Part shown: positions 25,656 to 34,230 of the stretch, in pieces | Position numbering within the stretch: the stretch's first letter is position 1 | Layout of the letters: every line of letters begins with the position of its first letter | Assembly: GCA_046048895.1 (NCBI GenBank) | Contig: JBJOFF010000003.1 | Location: 1-64,000 of the forward strand | Source of the DNA: ZLKRG08 sp046048895 | GTDB taxonomy: Bacteria; Actinomycetota; Actinomycetes; Nanopelagicales; Nanopelagicaceae | Direction of reading: 5' to 3' | DNA: 64,000 bases | The notes under the pieces: model-generated | What the model saw: only the letters and a program-made list of their open reading frames with translations | What the model was told of the DNA's origin: nothing | Database searches by the model: none | Program-made: the position numbers and the translations under genes

Positions 25656-26338
25656 TTGGAGCTCGTAGAACCTGCTCGATATCCAACGCCGCGAACGGTA
25701 AGGACAATCTCTGGATTATCTGGATCTAGTTCCACTTTGGAACGTAAACGCTGTACATGCACGTTTACTAGACGAGTATCGGTTGAGTGGTGATAACCCC
25801 AAACTTCTGAAAGTAGAGCTTCGCGGGTAAATACCCGGCCAGGTTCTTTGGCTAACGCCGCCAGTAATTCGAATTCGAGTCGAGTTAAGAGAATCTTCTT
25901 GGCGCCGCGAGTCACTTCGTGAGCCACCATATCTATCTTCAAATCACCAATTGATACTTGACCAGTTGATGGCAAGGTTGAACGACGTAAACGAGTGCGA
26001 ATTCTTGCCACTAATTCAGATGGATGCCTAAAAGGTTTAACGATGTAATCATCTGCGCCTGCTTCTAAACCTGCGACAACATCTTGGGTGTCACCACGAG
26101 CAGTAAGCATGACAATTGGAACCATGGATTCAGCACGAATCTGTTTGCAAACTTCTACGCCATCAATTCCCGGCAACATCACATCAAGTAAAACTAAGTC
26201 CGGTTTTGTTTCACGGAAAACAGTAAGTGCTTCATCGCCACGACCAACCATCTCAACATCGATGCCGGCACCAGTTAAAACGATACCGAGCATCTCTGCG
26301 AGATCTTGATCGTCATCGACGACCAGCACTAATGTCAT
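25652..26338 (-). CDS. mtrA: response regulator MtrA
   Basis: A 228-residue OmpR/PhoB-type regulator. The receiver has the acidic pocket VDDDQD and phospho-acceptor Asp52 (LLDVMLPGIDG), Thr in MLTARG and Lys in IVKPFR. A winged helix follows, ending with HVQRLRSKVE and LTVRGVGYR. It overlaps ahcY by one base (TAATG) and mtrB by four. Read with MtrB it is the essential actinobacterial MtrAB pair. The usual thymidylate kinase gene between ahcY and mtrA in mycobacteria is absent. Confidence 0.95.
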   Translation of the reverse strand: MTLVLVVDDDQDLAEMLGIVLTGAGIDVEMVGRGDEALTVFRETKPDLVLLDVMLPGIDGVEVCKQIRAESMVPIVMLTARGDTQDVVAGLEAGADDYIVKPFRHPSELVARIRTRLRRSTLPSTGQVSIGDLKIDMVAHEVTRGAKKILLTRLEFELLAALAKEPGRVFTREALLSEVWGYHHSTDTRLVNVHVQRLRSKVELDPDNPEIVLTVRGVGYRAGSTSSK

Positions 26339-27615
26339 TAGCTACCGTGTTCCCAAGAGTTTAAATAAAGCTCTTGAGCTGGAGTAAGCACATCAACTGC
26401 GCCACCCATGCTTGCCAACTTCAATCGTGCAACTTCTTTATCGATCTCTGTTGGCACATTATGTACACCTGGTTTTAGGTTCTTTGCTTCCTTAACCAGG
26501 TATTCAGCAGTTAGCGCCTGATCTGAAAATGAAAGATCCATTACTGATGCCGGATGGCCTTCTGCTGCACCTAAGTTAACTAAGCGACCTTCAGCCAGAA
26601 GAAGTAAGCGGTTACCGCTATTTAACACATATTCATCAGTCTGATGACGCATCTTGGCATTCTTCTTTACTGCATTCTGCTCTAACCAAGCCACATCGAT
26701 TTCGATATCAAAATGGCCAGAGTTAGCCAAAATAGCGCCATCCTTCATCATTACGAAGTGCTCTTCACGTAGTACATCACGGTTACCAGTAACTGTAATA
26801 AATACATCACCAATCTTTGCAGCTTCGGTCATTGGCATCACGCGGAAACCCTGCATCATCGCATCCAATGCCTTTGTTGGATCAATTTCGGTGACAATTA
26901 CATCTGCACCTAAACCACGAGCGCGTTCGGCAACGCCCTTGCCGCAATAACCAAAGCCTGCTACAACAAGTACGCGACCTGCAAGCAAGAAGTTGGTTGC
27001 GCGGAAAACTGCATCAAGAGTTGATTGACCTGTTCCGTAACGATTATCGAACATGTGCTTGGTATCAGTATCGTTAACTGCAATCATTGGGAAAGTCAGT
27101 GCGCCATCTTTTGCCATCTGAGTCAGACGGATAACACCCGTTGTGGTCTCTTCGCAACCACCAGTGATGTTCGGAAGAAGTTCCTTGCGAGTTGTGTGAA
27201 GTGTATTCACAAGATCGCATCCATCATCAAATACTTGATGTGGTTCGATATCTAGAGCTGCATTGATATGTGCATAGTAGCCATCGCGATCAACTGCGTT
27301 GCGCGCGAAAACGCTAATGCCATATTCATGAACTAGCGCAGCGGCAGTGTCATCTTGAGTTGAAAGCGGGTTTGAAGCACAAAGTGCTAGTTCTGCGCCG
27401 CCAGCTTTCAGAACGCGCATCAAGTTTGCAGTTTCAGTTGTTACGTGCATACATGCGGCAATACGTACTCCAGCAAATGGTTTGGTTTTTTCAAAACGTT
27501 CGCGAATTTGAGCCAGAACTGGCATGTTGCGCTCTGCCCATTCGATGCGCTTCTTGCCTTCAGCGGCTAGCGCAGGGTTTGCTATATCGTGCTTAATTGA
27601 GGTCGTCGTAGACAA
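26338..27615 (-). CDS. ahcY: adenosylhomocysteinase (short form)
   Basis: The enzyme splits S-adenosylhomocysteine into adenosine and homocysteine, keeping methyltransferases active. The 425-residue product has the N-terminal HVTTETANLM, GGCEETTTGV, NDTDTKHMFDNRYGTGQS, the NAD loop VVAGFGYCGKGVAERA and NSGHFDIEID. It lacks the about 40-residue insertion present in eukaryotic and mycobacterial enzymes (about 495 residues) and so resembles the archaeal/thermophile type in length. AGGAG precedes the ATG. It heads the ahcY-mtrA-mtrB-comF series. Confidence 0.93.
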   Translation of the reverse strand: MSTTTSIKHDIANPALAAEGKKRIEWAERNMPVLAQIRERFEKTKPFAGVRIAACMHVTTETANLMRVLKAGGAELALCASNPLSTQDDTAAALVHEYGISVFARNAVDRDGYYAHINAALDIEPHQVFDDGCDLVNTLHTTRKELLPNITGGCEETTTGVIRLTQMAKDGALTFPMIAVNDTDTKHMFDNRYGTGQSTLDAVFRATNFLLAGRVLVVAGFGYCGKGVAERARGLGADVIVTEIDPTKALDAMMQGFRVMPMTEAAKIGDVFITVTGNRDVLREEHFVMMKDGAILANSGHFDIEIDVAWLEQNAVKKNAKMRHQTDEYVLNSGNRLLLLAEGRLVNLGAAEGHPASVMDLSFSDQALTAEYLVKEAKNLKPGVHNVPTEIDKEVARLKLASMGGAVDVLTPAQELYLNSWEHGS

Positions 27616-27662
27616 TTTTTACTCCTATTAATATTAAATATTTTGAAATCTAATTCTGAACG

Positions 27663-27674
27663 GCGAGGCCTCGC
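27663..27674. promoter_or_regulatory. 12-bp perfect palindrome upstream of ahcY
   Basis: GCGAGGCCTCGC is fully self-complementary and lies about 48 bases before the ahcY ATG. A minus-strand TAATAT at 27631-27636 is a possible -10 box downstream of it. The palindrome could be an operator or a small hairpin; no T-run follows, so it is not a good terminator. The 72-base gap holds nothing else. Confidence 0.4.
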
Positions 27675-27687
27675 GCTTAGCCGTAGT

Positions 27688-29040
27688 TTAACCTCTAATT
27701 GCAGCTAGTACCTCATCGCGGAGGGCTTCCATCTGGCCTTGAGTCTTAGCCTCAACATTAAGTCTAAGAAGCGGTTCGGTATTTGAAGCGCGCACGTTAA
27801 ACCACCAGGTATCGCCATCAACAGTTAGGCCGTCCAGTTCGTCAGTGGTTACGCCTGATCTTGCGCCATAACTCTCTTTGAGCTGTGCCATGATTGCTGA
27901 ACTATTGGGGACTTTGGAGTTAATTTCACCACTAGCAAAGTAACGTGCATAAGGTGCTAGTAGTGCGGATAGCGTTTTATCGGTTTCTCCAAGTGCTGCG
28001 ATTGCATGAAGCGCTGCAAGCATTCCAGAATCAGCGCGCCAGAAGTCTGCAAAATAGAAATGGCCTGAATGTTCGCCGCCAAAGATGGCACCGCTCTCAG
28101 CCATCATCGCTTTAATAAAAGAGTGACCTACGCGTGAGCGCAGCGGCTTTCCGCCGTTTTCTTCAACTACTTCACGAACAGCTCGCGATGAAATTAAATT
28201 ATAAATAATGGGTGAACCCGGTTTTTTCTTAAGTTCTCTATCTGCAATTAACGCAGTAAGAAGCGATGGATTAACTGCGTTTCCCTTTTCATCAACTAAG
28301 AAACATCGATCTGCATCACCATCAAATGCTAATCCAATATCTGCTTTCTTAGCTTTCACCTTTTTCTGTAAATCTCTTAAATTCTCTTCATCAATAGGAT
28401 TGGCTTCGTGATTTGGAAAGGTTCCGTCTAATTCGTAATACATCTCTGTCACTTCGACGTTCATTCGCTTAAAAACTGCAGGTGCTGTGTGCCCGGCCAT
28501 GCCATTACCGGCATCGACCACAATATTTAATTTACGAATTCCGGAGACATCTACCAAAGCAAGTAAATAATCAACATACTGCGTCAACATCTCTTGAGTG
28601 TTTTCTCTGCCAACTGGGCGCAAACTTACTGGTACGCCTTCTCTAACAAATTTCTCGATAGTAAGCAGTCCAGATTCTTTTCCGATTGGTCTAGCGCCAC
28701 TTAAACACAATTTTATTCCGTTATATTCGGCAGGATTATGACTTGCGGTAAACATAGCCCCAGGTAGATTTAATTTGCCAGCAGCAAAATAAAGCATGTC
28801 GGTAGAGGCCAAGCCGATTCGGATTACGTCTAAACCTTGAGAGGTTACACCTGCTGAGAAAGCATCAGCCAATTCTGGTGATGATGGTCGCATATCTTCA
28901 CCAATAACCACAGTGGCTGGTTCGCGCTCTAACTCGAGAAATTTCGCAAATGCTACGCCAGTTGAGAATGCAAACTGTTTTGTAAGTTCGGAACCTACAA
29001 GTCCACGAATGTCATAAGCTTTAAAGATATTTGGAATCAT
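27688..29040 (-). CDS. manB: phosphomannomutase/phosphoglucomutase
   Basis: Interconverts hexose 6- and 1-phosphates, here likely mannose, feeding GDP-mannose for surface glycans. The 450 residues show the phosphoserine loop TASHNPAEYNG, the metal loop DGDADRCF, the sugar-binding GGEHSGH and the phosphate-binding RASNTEP near the end. AAGAGG lies 5 bases before the ATG at 29040, which is preferred over the GTG one codon upstream. The DUF3499 gene precedes it, the same order as Rv3258c-Rv3257c in M. tuberculosis. The guanylyltransferase gene further upstream (34.2 kb) would use its product. Confidence 0.9.
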   Translation of the reverse strand: MIPNIFKAYDIRGLVGSELTKQFAFSTGVAFAKFLELEREPATVVIGEDMRPSSPELADAFSAGVTSQGLDVIRIGLASTDMLYFAAGKLNLPGAMFTASHNPAEYNGIKLCLSGARPIGKESGLLTIEKFVREGVPVSLRPVGRENTQEMLTQYVDYLLALVDVSGIRKLNIVVDAGNGMAGHTAPAVFKRMNVEVTEMYYELDGTFPNHEANPIDEENLRDLQKKVKAKKADIGLAFDGDADRCFLVDEKGNAVNPSLLTALIADRELKKKPGSPIIYNLISSRAVREVVEENGGKPLRSRVGHSFIKAMMAESGAIFGGEHSGHFYFADFWRADSGMLAALHAIAALGETDKTLSALLAPYARYFASGEINSKVPNSSAIMAQLKESYGARSGVTTDELDGLTVDGDTWWFNVRASNTEPLLRLNVEAKTQGQMEALRDEVLAAIRG

Positions 29041-29065
29041 CACTGCCTCTTTAGTTAAGCATTAG

Positions 29066-29431
29066 TTAAGCATTTGGAACAGAGCGGAGATGCCCGCGAC
29101 GCCCAATAGCTGATTGAACTGCATCGAGGTTTGAATTGCTATTTGGAATTTCACGACTAGCTACTTCACGAACTGCATCTGCAATTGCCATCAAATCTTC
29201 TTCGGATGGTCCACTTTCATTGGAATTAAGTTCTCTGCGAATGACCTGCCAACCATTTGGCACGGTTAATTTTGCACCATGAATTTCGCAGAGATCATAG
29301 GCATGTGGCTCAGAGTAAGTTGCCAATGGACCAAGAACTGCAATTGATTCGGCATAGACATAGGTAAGAGTCATCGCTGCCTTACGGTGGCAACCAGAGC
29401 GCGAGCAATGTCTGCCGATACGTGAACTCAT
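29066..29431 (-). CDS. DUF3499 family protein
   Basis: A 121-residue actinobacterial protein. It begins with a probable metal site (HCSRSGCHRKA) followed by TLTYVYAESIAVLGPLA, EPHAYDLCEIH and LTVPNGWQVIR. The Cys/His pairs at both ends of this region suggest zinc binding. The family sits by manB and whiB2 in many Actinobacteria; function unknown. Minus-strand TAGTTT lies 6 bases before the ATG. Confidence 0.85.
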   Translation of the reverse strand: MSSRIGRHCSRSGCHRKAAMTLTYVYAESIAVLGPLATYSEPHAYDLCEIHGAKLTVPNGWQVIRRELNSNESGPSEEDLMAIADAVREVASREIPNSNSNLDAVQSAIGRRGHLRSVPNA

Positions 29432-29437
29432 ACCGCA

Positions 29438-29443
29438 AAACTA
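29438..29443 (-). promoter_or_regulatory. -10 box for leaderless DUF3499 gene
   Basis: Minus-strand TAGTTT, 6 bases before the ATG at 29431. Confidence 0.5.
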
Positions 29444-29461
29444 GTCCGAATGCAGAGTGGT

Positions 29462-30736
29462 TTAAGGGTTTAACACGCCGATATTTGCCGTTGGCACGGT
29501 ACTACGAGTTAAAACAGAACCATTAACCAAAGGCAGATATCCAATTCCGCTTTGCGAAGTCACAATCAGCGCAGCGGCGGTATTTGATGAGATGCGATCA
29601 ATTCTAAGTCCAAGCGCACCTAAAGGTACTTTGTAAGTAGCGTAATCTGTGGCAACAATCTCTTTAGTAATCTGCTTATTTCCGGGTAGTAATGTAGTGA
29701 CTTCTACTTTTATTTCACTTCCTACCAACTGTAAAACCGGATCTAAACCAGTGATAGCCCAAGTTCCCGTGGCCTCAGGAGTGACTGCGCTACTCCATAC
29801 GAAATCCTTGCCAATGCGGCTATACACAGATGCAGTGACAGGTTGATCAGACGAAATTCGAAGACCAAAACTAGGGAGTTTGGAATCAAAATTAAATGAG
29901 ATTTCAGCAACTTTTCCAGCTGCGATTTTTCGATTATCCAACCCAACTGGAATGTATCGACCATCTTTTGATAGCACCTCTACTGTAATTACAGAGCTAG
30001 CCGGACTGGAATTCAAAATTCGTAGCAAATGAGATTTATTGTTTTGGCTATTTGCAATTCCAGGAATCAGTAGCACCTTCTCTGGTCGGCTCTGCGAATT
30101 CACAATATCTCCGCCAAGCGCGCTAAGTCCTCGTCCTCGCTCATCTACAAGATAAGAGGTGACTCGTCCGGTTTTTGCTAATACCTGCATGGCAACAGAT
30201 TTAGATCCCGGTGCTAACGCCACAAGATTCAAAGTTGCAACTCGGTTCTTGCTAATGTTTATGGTTTTTTTAAGCACTCCGCTATCGCTGTAAGTTAATA
30301 CATCAACTATTGCCTGGCTAAGGCCTGCATTGATTAATACTAATTTTCCTTTACTTGAAACATCTGCAGTACCACCTACGAAAAATTGCACTTCTTGTGG
30401 CGCTAAACAGTTAACACCGCCTGCCCAAATTCCAGATTTAGAAATCCAAGCCATTGAACTAATACCTTGGCCATCCACAATTACCGAACTTTGATTGGTT
30501 AATAGCCGTTTAGTTTTTGCGGGCTTGAATTTATATGACTTGGCCGGGAGCAATCGAATCAAACGTTTACTGGTATTTAAGGAAACTTGAGTTTGAGCTC
30601 CTCCAATATTTGGACATACCAGTTCAGGGTAATTTTCTGAGAACTTTCTGGAATCTCCGTCAGCTTGGAGCAAATTACCGATTAGAGACGCAATCGCAAA
30701 TATTGTAACCAAGTAGATCAAACGTCGTAATTTCAT
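29462..30736 (-). CDS. DUF5719 family exported protein
   Basis: A 424-residue protein with an N-terminal signal or anchor segment (about 5-22) and an all-beta body rich in short strands. From its place directly after the giant glycosyltransferase gene it matches the actinobacterial DUF5719 family. It overlaps that gene by four bases (ATGA), so the two are translated together. It may be an extracellular partner of the transferase in building a surface glycan; no activity is known. I see no catalytic motif. Confidence 0.7.
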   Translation of the reverse strand: MKLRRLIYLVTIFAIASLIGNLLQADGDSRKFSENYPELVCPNIGGAQTQVSLNTSKRLIRLLPAKSYKFKPAKTKRLLTNQSSVIVDGQGISSMAWISKSGIWAGGVNCLAPQEVQFFVGGTADVSSKGKLVLINAGLSQAIVDVLTYSDSGVLKKTINISKNRVATLNLVALAPGSKSVAMQVLAKTGRVTSYLVDERGRGLSALGGDIVNSQSRPEKVLLIPGIANSQNNKSHLLRILNSSPASSVITVEVLSKDGRYIPVGLDNRKIAAGKVAEISFNFDSKLPSFGLRISSDQPVTASVYSRIGKDFVWSSAVTPEATGTWAITGLDPVLQLVGSEIKVEVTTLLPGNKQITKEIVATDYATYKVPLGALGLRIDRISSNTAAALIVTSQSGIGYLPLVNGSVLTRSTVPTANIGVLNP

Positions 30737-33723
30737 GGCATCTCCTGATCGCGCTTACGGCGGCCGGCAGGAGCGGCCATAACGATTGCAATTAACCAAA
30801 AAATTATTTGCAATGAAAGCAATGCGCGACGAACGGTGCCGTCATGAATTAATAAATATTCTCCTGGCTCAGGTATCACAAATTCCGGTAAGTTGTTTTC
30901 ATTTGGCCGCTTCTCTAGATATTTACCATTACCAATAATTTTCCAATTTCGATCAAAGTTTTCTGCAAGTCGAACGGTTCCTGGTCTAGAAACTTTGAAA
31001 GTAGCGCTGACTTCATTTGATGGTAACTCCAGCATTGTTCCGTCATCCGCGTTATAGACAAGACGATTGGAATAACCATTTACGCGCCAAGTAATGCCAT
31101 CGCTGGTAGCTGAGTTTCGAACATAACCACCTAATCCATCAATGGTTCTGATTAATGAATCAGGCGCAGGTGCTTTTACAAACAAGTACTTAATTCCGTA
31201 CTCTGCCAAAGTAGGACCGGCATTTACGCCACTGCCATCTACAGTGGCGCGGATTGCTGCTGCTACTTCGGGATTAGTTGCTGGCGCTACATCTGGATCA
31301 CCTAAATAAATGTCATGGCCTCGTGCGATGAAGTAATTAAGAGAACCGTCTTCCATCTTTCGAATCACAATTGTCTTAGTGCCAGGAGTTACGCCAAGAA
31401 ATTCAGGAAGTACTCGAGCAGAGATCTTATGAAGTGGCGAGCTAGTTGCAACGCTCCAGAAAGCTGCACCCGCGGTATAAATAATAGAAGTGACCAAGAG
31501 TAGCGCTGCCAAAATATGACGGTAATTCACAGCGGATTTCTCTAAATGTTTCCGTAATTGATCTAAAACGATTGCACCTGCAGTTACTGCAGCAATTGTG
31601 GCAATTGCAATGAAGGTTCCGGTCCAAAGTGGATATCCAATTGAGGTGCCTCGTGCAGGAAATGAGAGACCAGAAAGCGCAATTGCGAATGCTAAAAACC
31701 CACTGCCAACGAACGCAAAGTAACGAGCATTGGTGCGAGAAAAAATTGAGACTAAAAGTAGCGCGCTAATAGGGCCCACCATCCACCACGGTGCCGAGCC
31801 AATTCCCCCTGGGTTTGAAAGCAGCGCCAAGTTAGGGCCGCCGCCTGGAAGTGCAAGGCCAGGCTCAAGAAGAAATCTTGTGGGGTGTAAGAGCGCTTCG
31901 GTGGTAAATGGTGAATTTAACAAGAATGGAATCGCAAGTAATAGTGAACGCAGTTTGGCTCTGGTGAGTAAAAGCTCTCTAGAAATATGTAGGTAATCGA
32001 AAATCGTCAACCCAGCATAGAAAATTACCAAAGCCATGAAATATGGCAATGAGAATGAGACTGTAAGCGCCAGAAAGATTCCGAGTTGGAAAATTCGGCG
32101 AATCGATAACTTCTCAATTTCTAACGTCCCGCTTAATACATGAAGTGTAAGTGGCAGAGTAATCATTACTATCAATGTGCCGAGTCGTCCAGAGTTGATC
32201 GTAGCCAAAGCTACAGGTGAAAATGCATACAACGCACCACCAAAAATTGCCAACCAAATGTGATTGGTAACTTTACGGAGCCAAATGAAGATTGCGCTAA
32301 ATAAAATTAAAGGAGCAAAGAGAAAGAGCCCAGAGATAAATAATTGCGCGTTTCCAAAAGTAATAGTTCCGATTAAAGCTATAACTGCAATCCAAGTCGG
32401 GGTGGCGCTAGAGCTGCCCAGCCCTACTTGATGCCATGACTCGGCATAAAGCTTCCAAAGTTCGGAAACACCACGTGGAGATTCCGGCAAAGCACCACCT
32501 GCAATGACTCCCAAACGATCATTTGCCACTACTAAAGAGAGGATAAAAACCGCTAAAAATGAAGCTAAATCTGGGCGTTTGAAGAGAGCTCTCCATGAAC
32601 GAACTTTGGTGGGAGTCAACAAATCTTCATCATCTGAAATTTCAGAATTAACTACAGATTGTGAAGGGAAAATCTGCTCTTGGATTCGATCGGTGACTAC
32701 ATCTATAGCGCTTCTGATCTGCAACATTCGAGATGGCATAAATCGTGTCACTACGCGTGGTGAGACTAAGCGATCTTCTTTACGCCACTTTCGCCCTGCT
32801 CTAACTAAGTCTGGGCGAGTAAATAAACGAACCAGTGCCAAAAGTTCATCTGATGCATATCCGGGAAGTTTGGCAAATAGATAGCCTATTGAGCGCGCAA
32901 GCGCAGCTCCGGTCAATTGCAAAGCTATTAAAGGCAGCATCCACCAAGTTGAATTAGTTAGCAGAACGTAAGCTGCATTTCGACGATCTAATAAATGTGG
33001 ACGGTGTAAGAAAGCTTCATCGACATCCACGCTTCGACGTTCAGATGCAGCAGCCTCGGCATGATAAATCTGCGCATCGGTATTAACTAAGACTGATTGG
33101 CCGGCTGCATGTACACGCCAACCGAAATCGACATCATCGCGGAATAGATCCAGTTTTTCATCAAATCCACCGAGCTCTTCAAATACAGAGCGTCGAATCA
33201 ATGCCCCAGCGGTACTTACAGATAAAACTTCAAAGATGCCATCATGTTGACCTTGGTCATATTCGTGATCTTCTAAACCAGTCCAGCGAGCGCCATTTCG
33301 AGCGATACTTATTCCGACCTCAAGTAAATGGCTGCGATCATGCCAACCCAAAATTTTTGGACCAACCATTGCGATATTTGGTCGATCTACAACTGCTGCT
33401 AATAAATTTTCGAGTGCTTTGCTATCTGGCGCGCTATCGTCGTGAAGTAACCAGATCCATTCATCTTCGGATTCAACTGGGGGCAAAGTCGCGACCGCTT
33501 CTGAGACTGCGCTACCAAAACCTTCGCCGCGATTAATATTGATGTGCTTGATGCGAGCGCCGCTTAAGAGTTTCTCGGAGGCATCGGTTGAACCGGTATT
33601 AACCGCAATAGTGCGATCCGGGGTGCGAGATTGCGATGCGATAGCTGCCACTACTTGCGGCAGCCAAATCGCACCGTCGTGCACTACCAGAATCGCGCTT
33701 ACCTGAGTTTTTTGGTTAGACAT
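30733..33723 (-). CDS. large membrane glycosyltransferase (GT2 plus multi-pass domain)
   Basis: A 996-residue protein. Residues about 8-290 are a GT2 domain with SAILVVHDG, NTGSTDAS, LLHDDSAPD and the acceptor-side RDDVDFGWRVHAAG. About a dozen hydrophobic segments follow between about 380 and 770, then a C-terminal extracytoplasmic part and a last membrane helix near 965-985. Such giant transferases next to DUF5719 and WhiB2 are a fixed feature of many Actinobacteria and are thought to build or export cell-envelope glycans. The sugar is unknown. The upstream gap of 65 bases carries a short tandem repeat but no clear promoter. Confidence 0.85.
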   Translation of the reverse strand: MSNQKTQVSAILVVHDGAIWLPQVVAAIASQSRTPDRTIAVNTGSTDASEKLLSGARIKHININRGEGFGSAVSEAVATLPPVESEDEWIWLLHDDSAPDSKALENLLAAVVDRPNIAMVGPKILGWHDRSHLLEVGISIARNGARWTGLEDHEYDQGQHDGIFEVLSVSTAGALIRRSVFEELGGFDEKLDLFRDDVDFGWRVHAAGQSVLVNTDAQIYHAEAAASERRSVDVDEAFLHRPHLLDRRNAAYVLLTNSTWWMLPLIALQLTGAALARSIGYLFAKLPGYASDELLALVRLFTRPDLVRAGRKWRKEDRLVSPRVVTRFMPSRMLQIRSAIDVVTDRIQEQIFPSQSVVNSEISDDEDLLTPTKVRSWRALFKRPDLASFLAVFILSLVVANDRLGVIAGGALPESPRGVSELWKLYAESWHQVGLGSSSATPTWIAVIALIGTITFGNAQLFISGLFLFAPLILFSAIFIWLRKVTNHIWLAIFGGALYAFSPVALATINSGRLGTLIVMITLPLTLHVLSGTLEIEKLSIRRIFQLGIFLALTVSFSLPYFMALVIFYAGLTIFDYLHISRELLLTRAKLRSLLLAIPFLLNSPFTTEALLHPTRFLLEPGLALPGGGPNLALLSNPGGIGSAPWWMVGPISALLLVSIFSRTNARYFAFVGSGFLAFAIALSGLSFPARGTSIGYPLWTGTFIAIATIAAVTAGAIVLDQLRKHLEKSAVNYRHILAALLLVTSIIYTAGAAFWSVATSSPLHKISARVLPEFLGVTPGTKTIVIRKMEDGSLNYFIARGHDIYLGDPDVAPATNPEVAAAIRATVDGSGVNAGPTLAEYGIKYLFVKAPAPDSLIRTIDGLGGYVRNSATSDGITWRVNGYSNRLVYNADDGTMLELPSNEVSATFKVSRPGTVRLAENFDRNWKIIGNGKYLEKRPNENNLPEFVIPEPGEYLLIHDGTVRRALLSLQIIFWLIAIVMAAPAGRRKRDQEMP

Positions 33724-33754
33724 CAGGTGCGTAAGTCTTTACGAATTTGGCCGT

Positions 33755-33772
33755 TTAGGGAAATTAGGGAAA
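33755..33772. repeat. two tandem 9-bp repeats
   Basis: TTAGGGAAA occurs twice in a row and is followed by a partial third copy (TTAGAA), in the gap between whiB2 and the large glycosyltransferase gene. It may be a binding site or simple slippage. Confidence 0.5.
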
Positions 33773-33788
33773 TTAGAACTGCGGGAAT

Positions 33789-34055
33789 TTAAGCAGAACG
33801 GCGCTTTAGGCGACGGCGCTCGCGCTCTGAGAGCCCTCCCCAGATGCCAAAGCGCTCATCGTGTGCCAAGGCATATTCCAGACACTCCGAGCGGACATCG
33901 CATGAGGTGCAGACGCGCTTAGCTTCGCGGGTTGAACCGCCTTTTTCGGGGAAGAAGGCCTCTGGATCGGTCTGTGCGCATAGCGCACGCTCTTGCCATG
34001 AGAGCTCTACGACCTCGCCAGTTTCCAGCTGAATGCTTGGACCTTCTTGACGCAT
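33789..34055 (-). CDS. whiB2: WhiB2/WhmD-type iron-sulfur transcription factor
   Basis: An 88-residue Wbl protein. The cluster cysteines are in ALCAQTDPEAFFPEKGG and VCTSCDVRSEC, followed by GIWGGLSERERRRLKRR. The FFPEKGGSTREAK segment marks the WhiB2 (WhmD/WhiB) branch, which controls septation and cell division. The frame is open up to 34151, but AGGAG lies 7 bases before the ATG at 34055, which is the likely start. The promoter region is unusually rich in signals (a 14-bp palindrome on the -35 region), unlike the leaderless genes around it. Confidence 0.93.
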   Translation of the reverse strand: MRQEGPSIQLETGEVVELSWQERALCAQTDPEAFFPEKGGSTREAKRVCTSCDVRSECLEYALAHDERFGIWGGLSERERRRLKRRSA

Positions 34056-34108
34056 ATATCGACTCCTGTGTCGTTTGGGCTTGTGGGTATTAACCCAGCA
34101 AGTCGCTT

Positions 34109-34137
34109 TTATTACTGGCTGAATTACACGCGTGTAA
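34109..34137 (-). promoter_or_regulatory. whiB2 promoter with 14-bp palindromic operator candidate
   Basis: TTACACGCGTGTAA (34124-34137) is a perfect palindrome. Read on the minus strand, its first six bases TTACAC can serve as -35, with TAATAA (34109-34114) as -10 after 17 bases. A regulator bound here would cover the -35 element. The whiB2 leader would be about 45-50 bases and carries the AGGAG site. Confidence 0.5.
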
Positions 34138-34164
34138 CTCAGATAAGTCAAGTGGAGATGGGCA

Positions 34165-34196
34165 GAAAAAGGGTGAAAATTGAGGAATTCTCGCCC
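34165..34196 (-). terminator. intrinsic terminator after the manC-like gene
   Basis: On the minus strand GGGCGA pairs with TCACCC (one G-U pair), with an inner AATT/AATT pairing, and TTTTTC follows. It lies 35 bases after the guanylyltransferase stop and separates that operon from whiB2. Confidence 0.7.
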
Positions 34197-34230
34197 TACT
34201 AATCAGTATGGATGGTCATTTGCGAGATTT

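Noticed and set aside
27616..27687. Possible SAH riboswitch before ahcY
   Set aside because: The gap is only 72 bases, and apart from one palindrome the conserved SAH riboswitch core is not seen.
34056..34151. N-terminal extension of the WhiB2 frame
   Set aside because: The AGGAG site before the 34055 ATG and the known family start show that it is untranslated leader.
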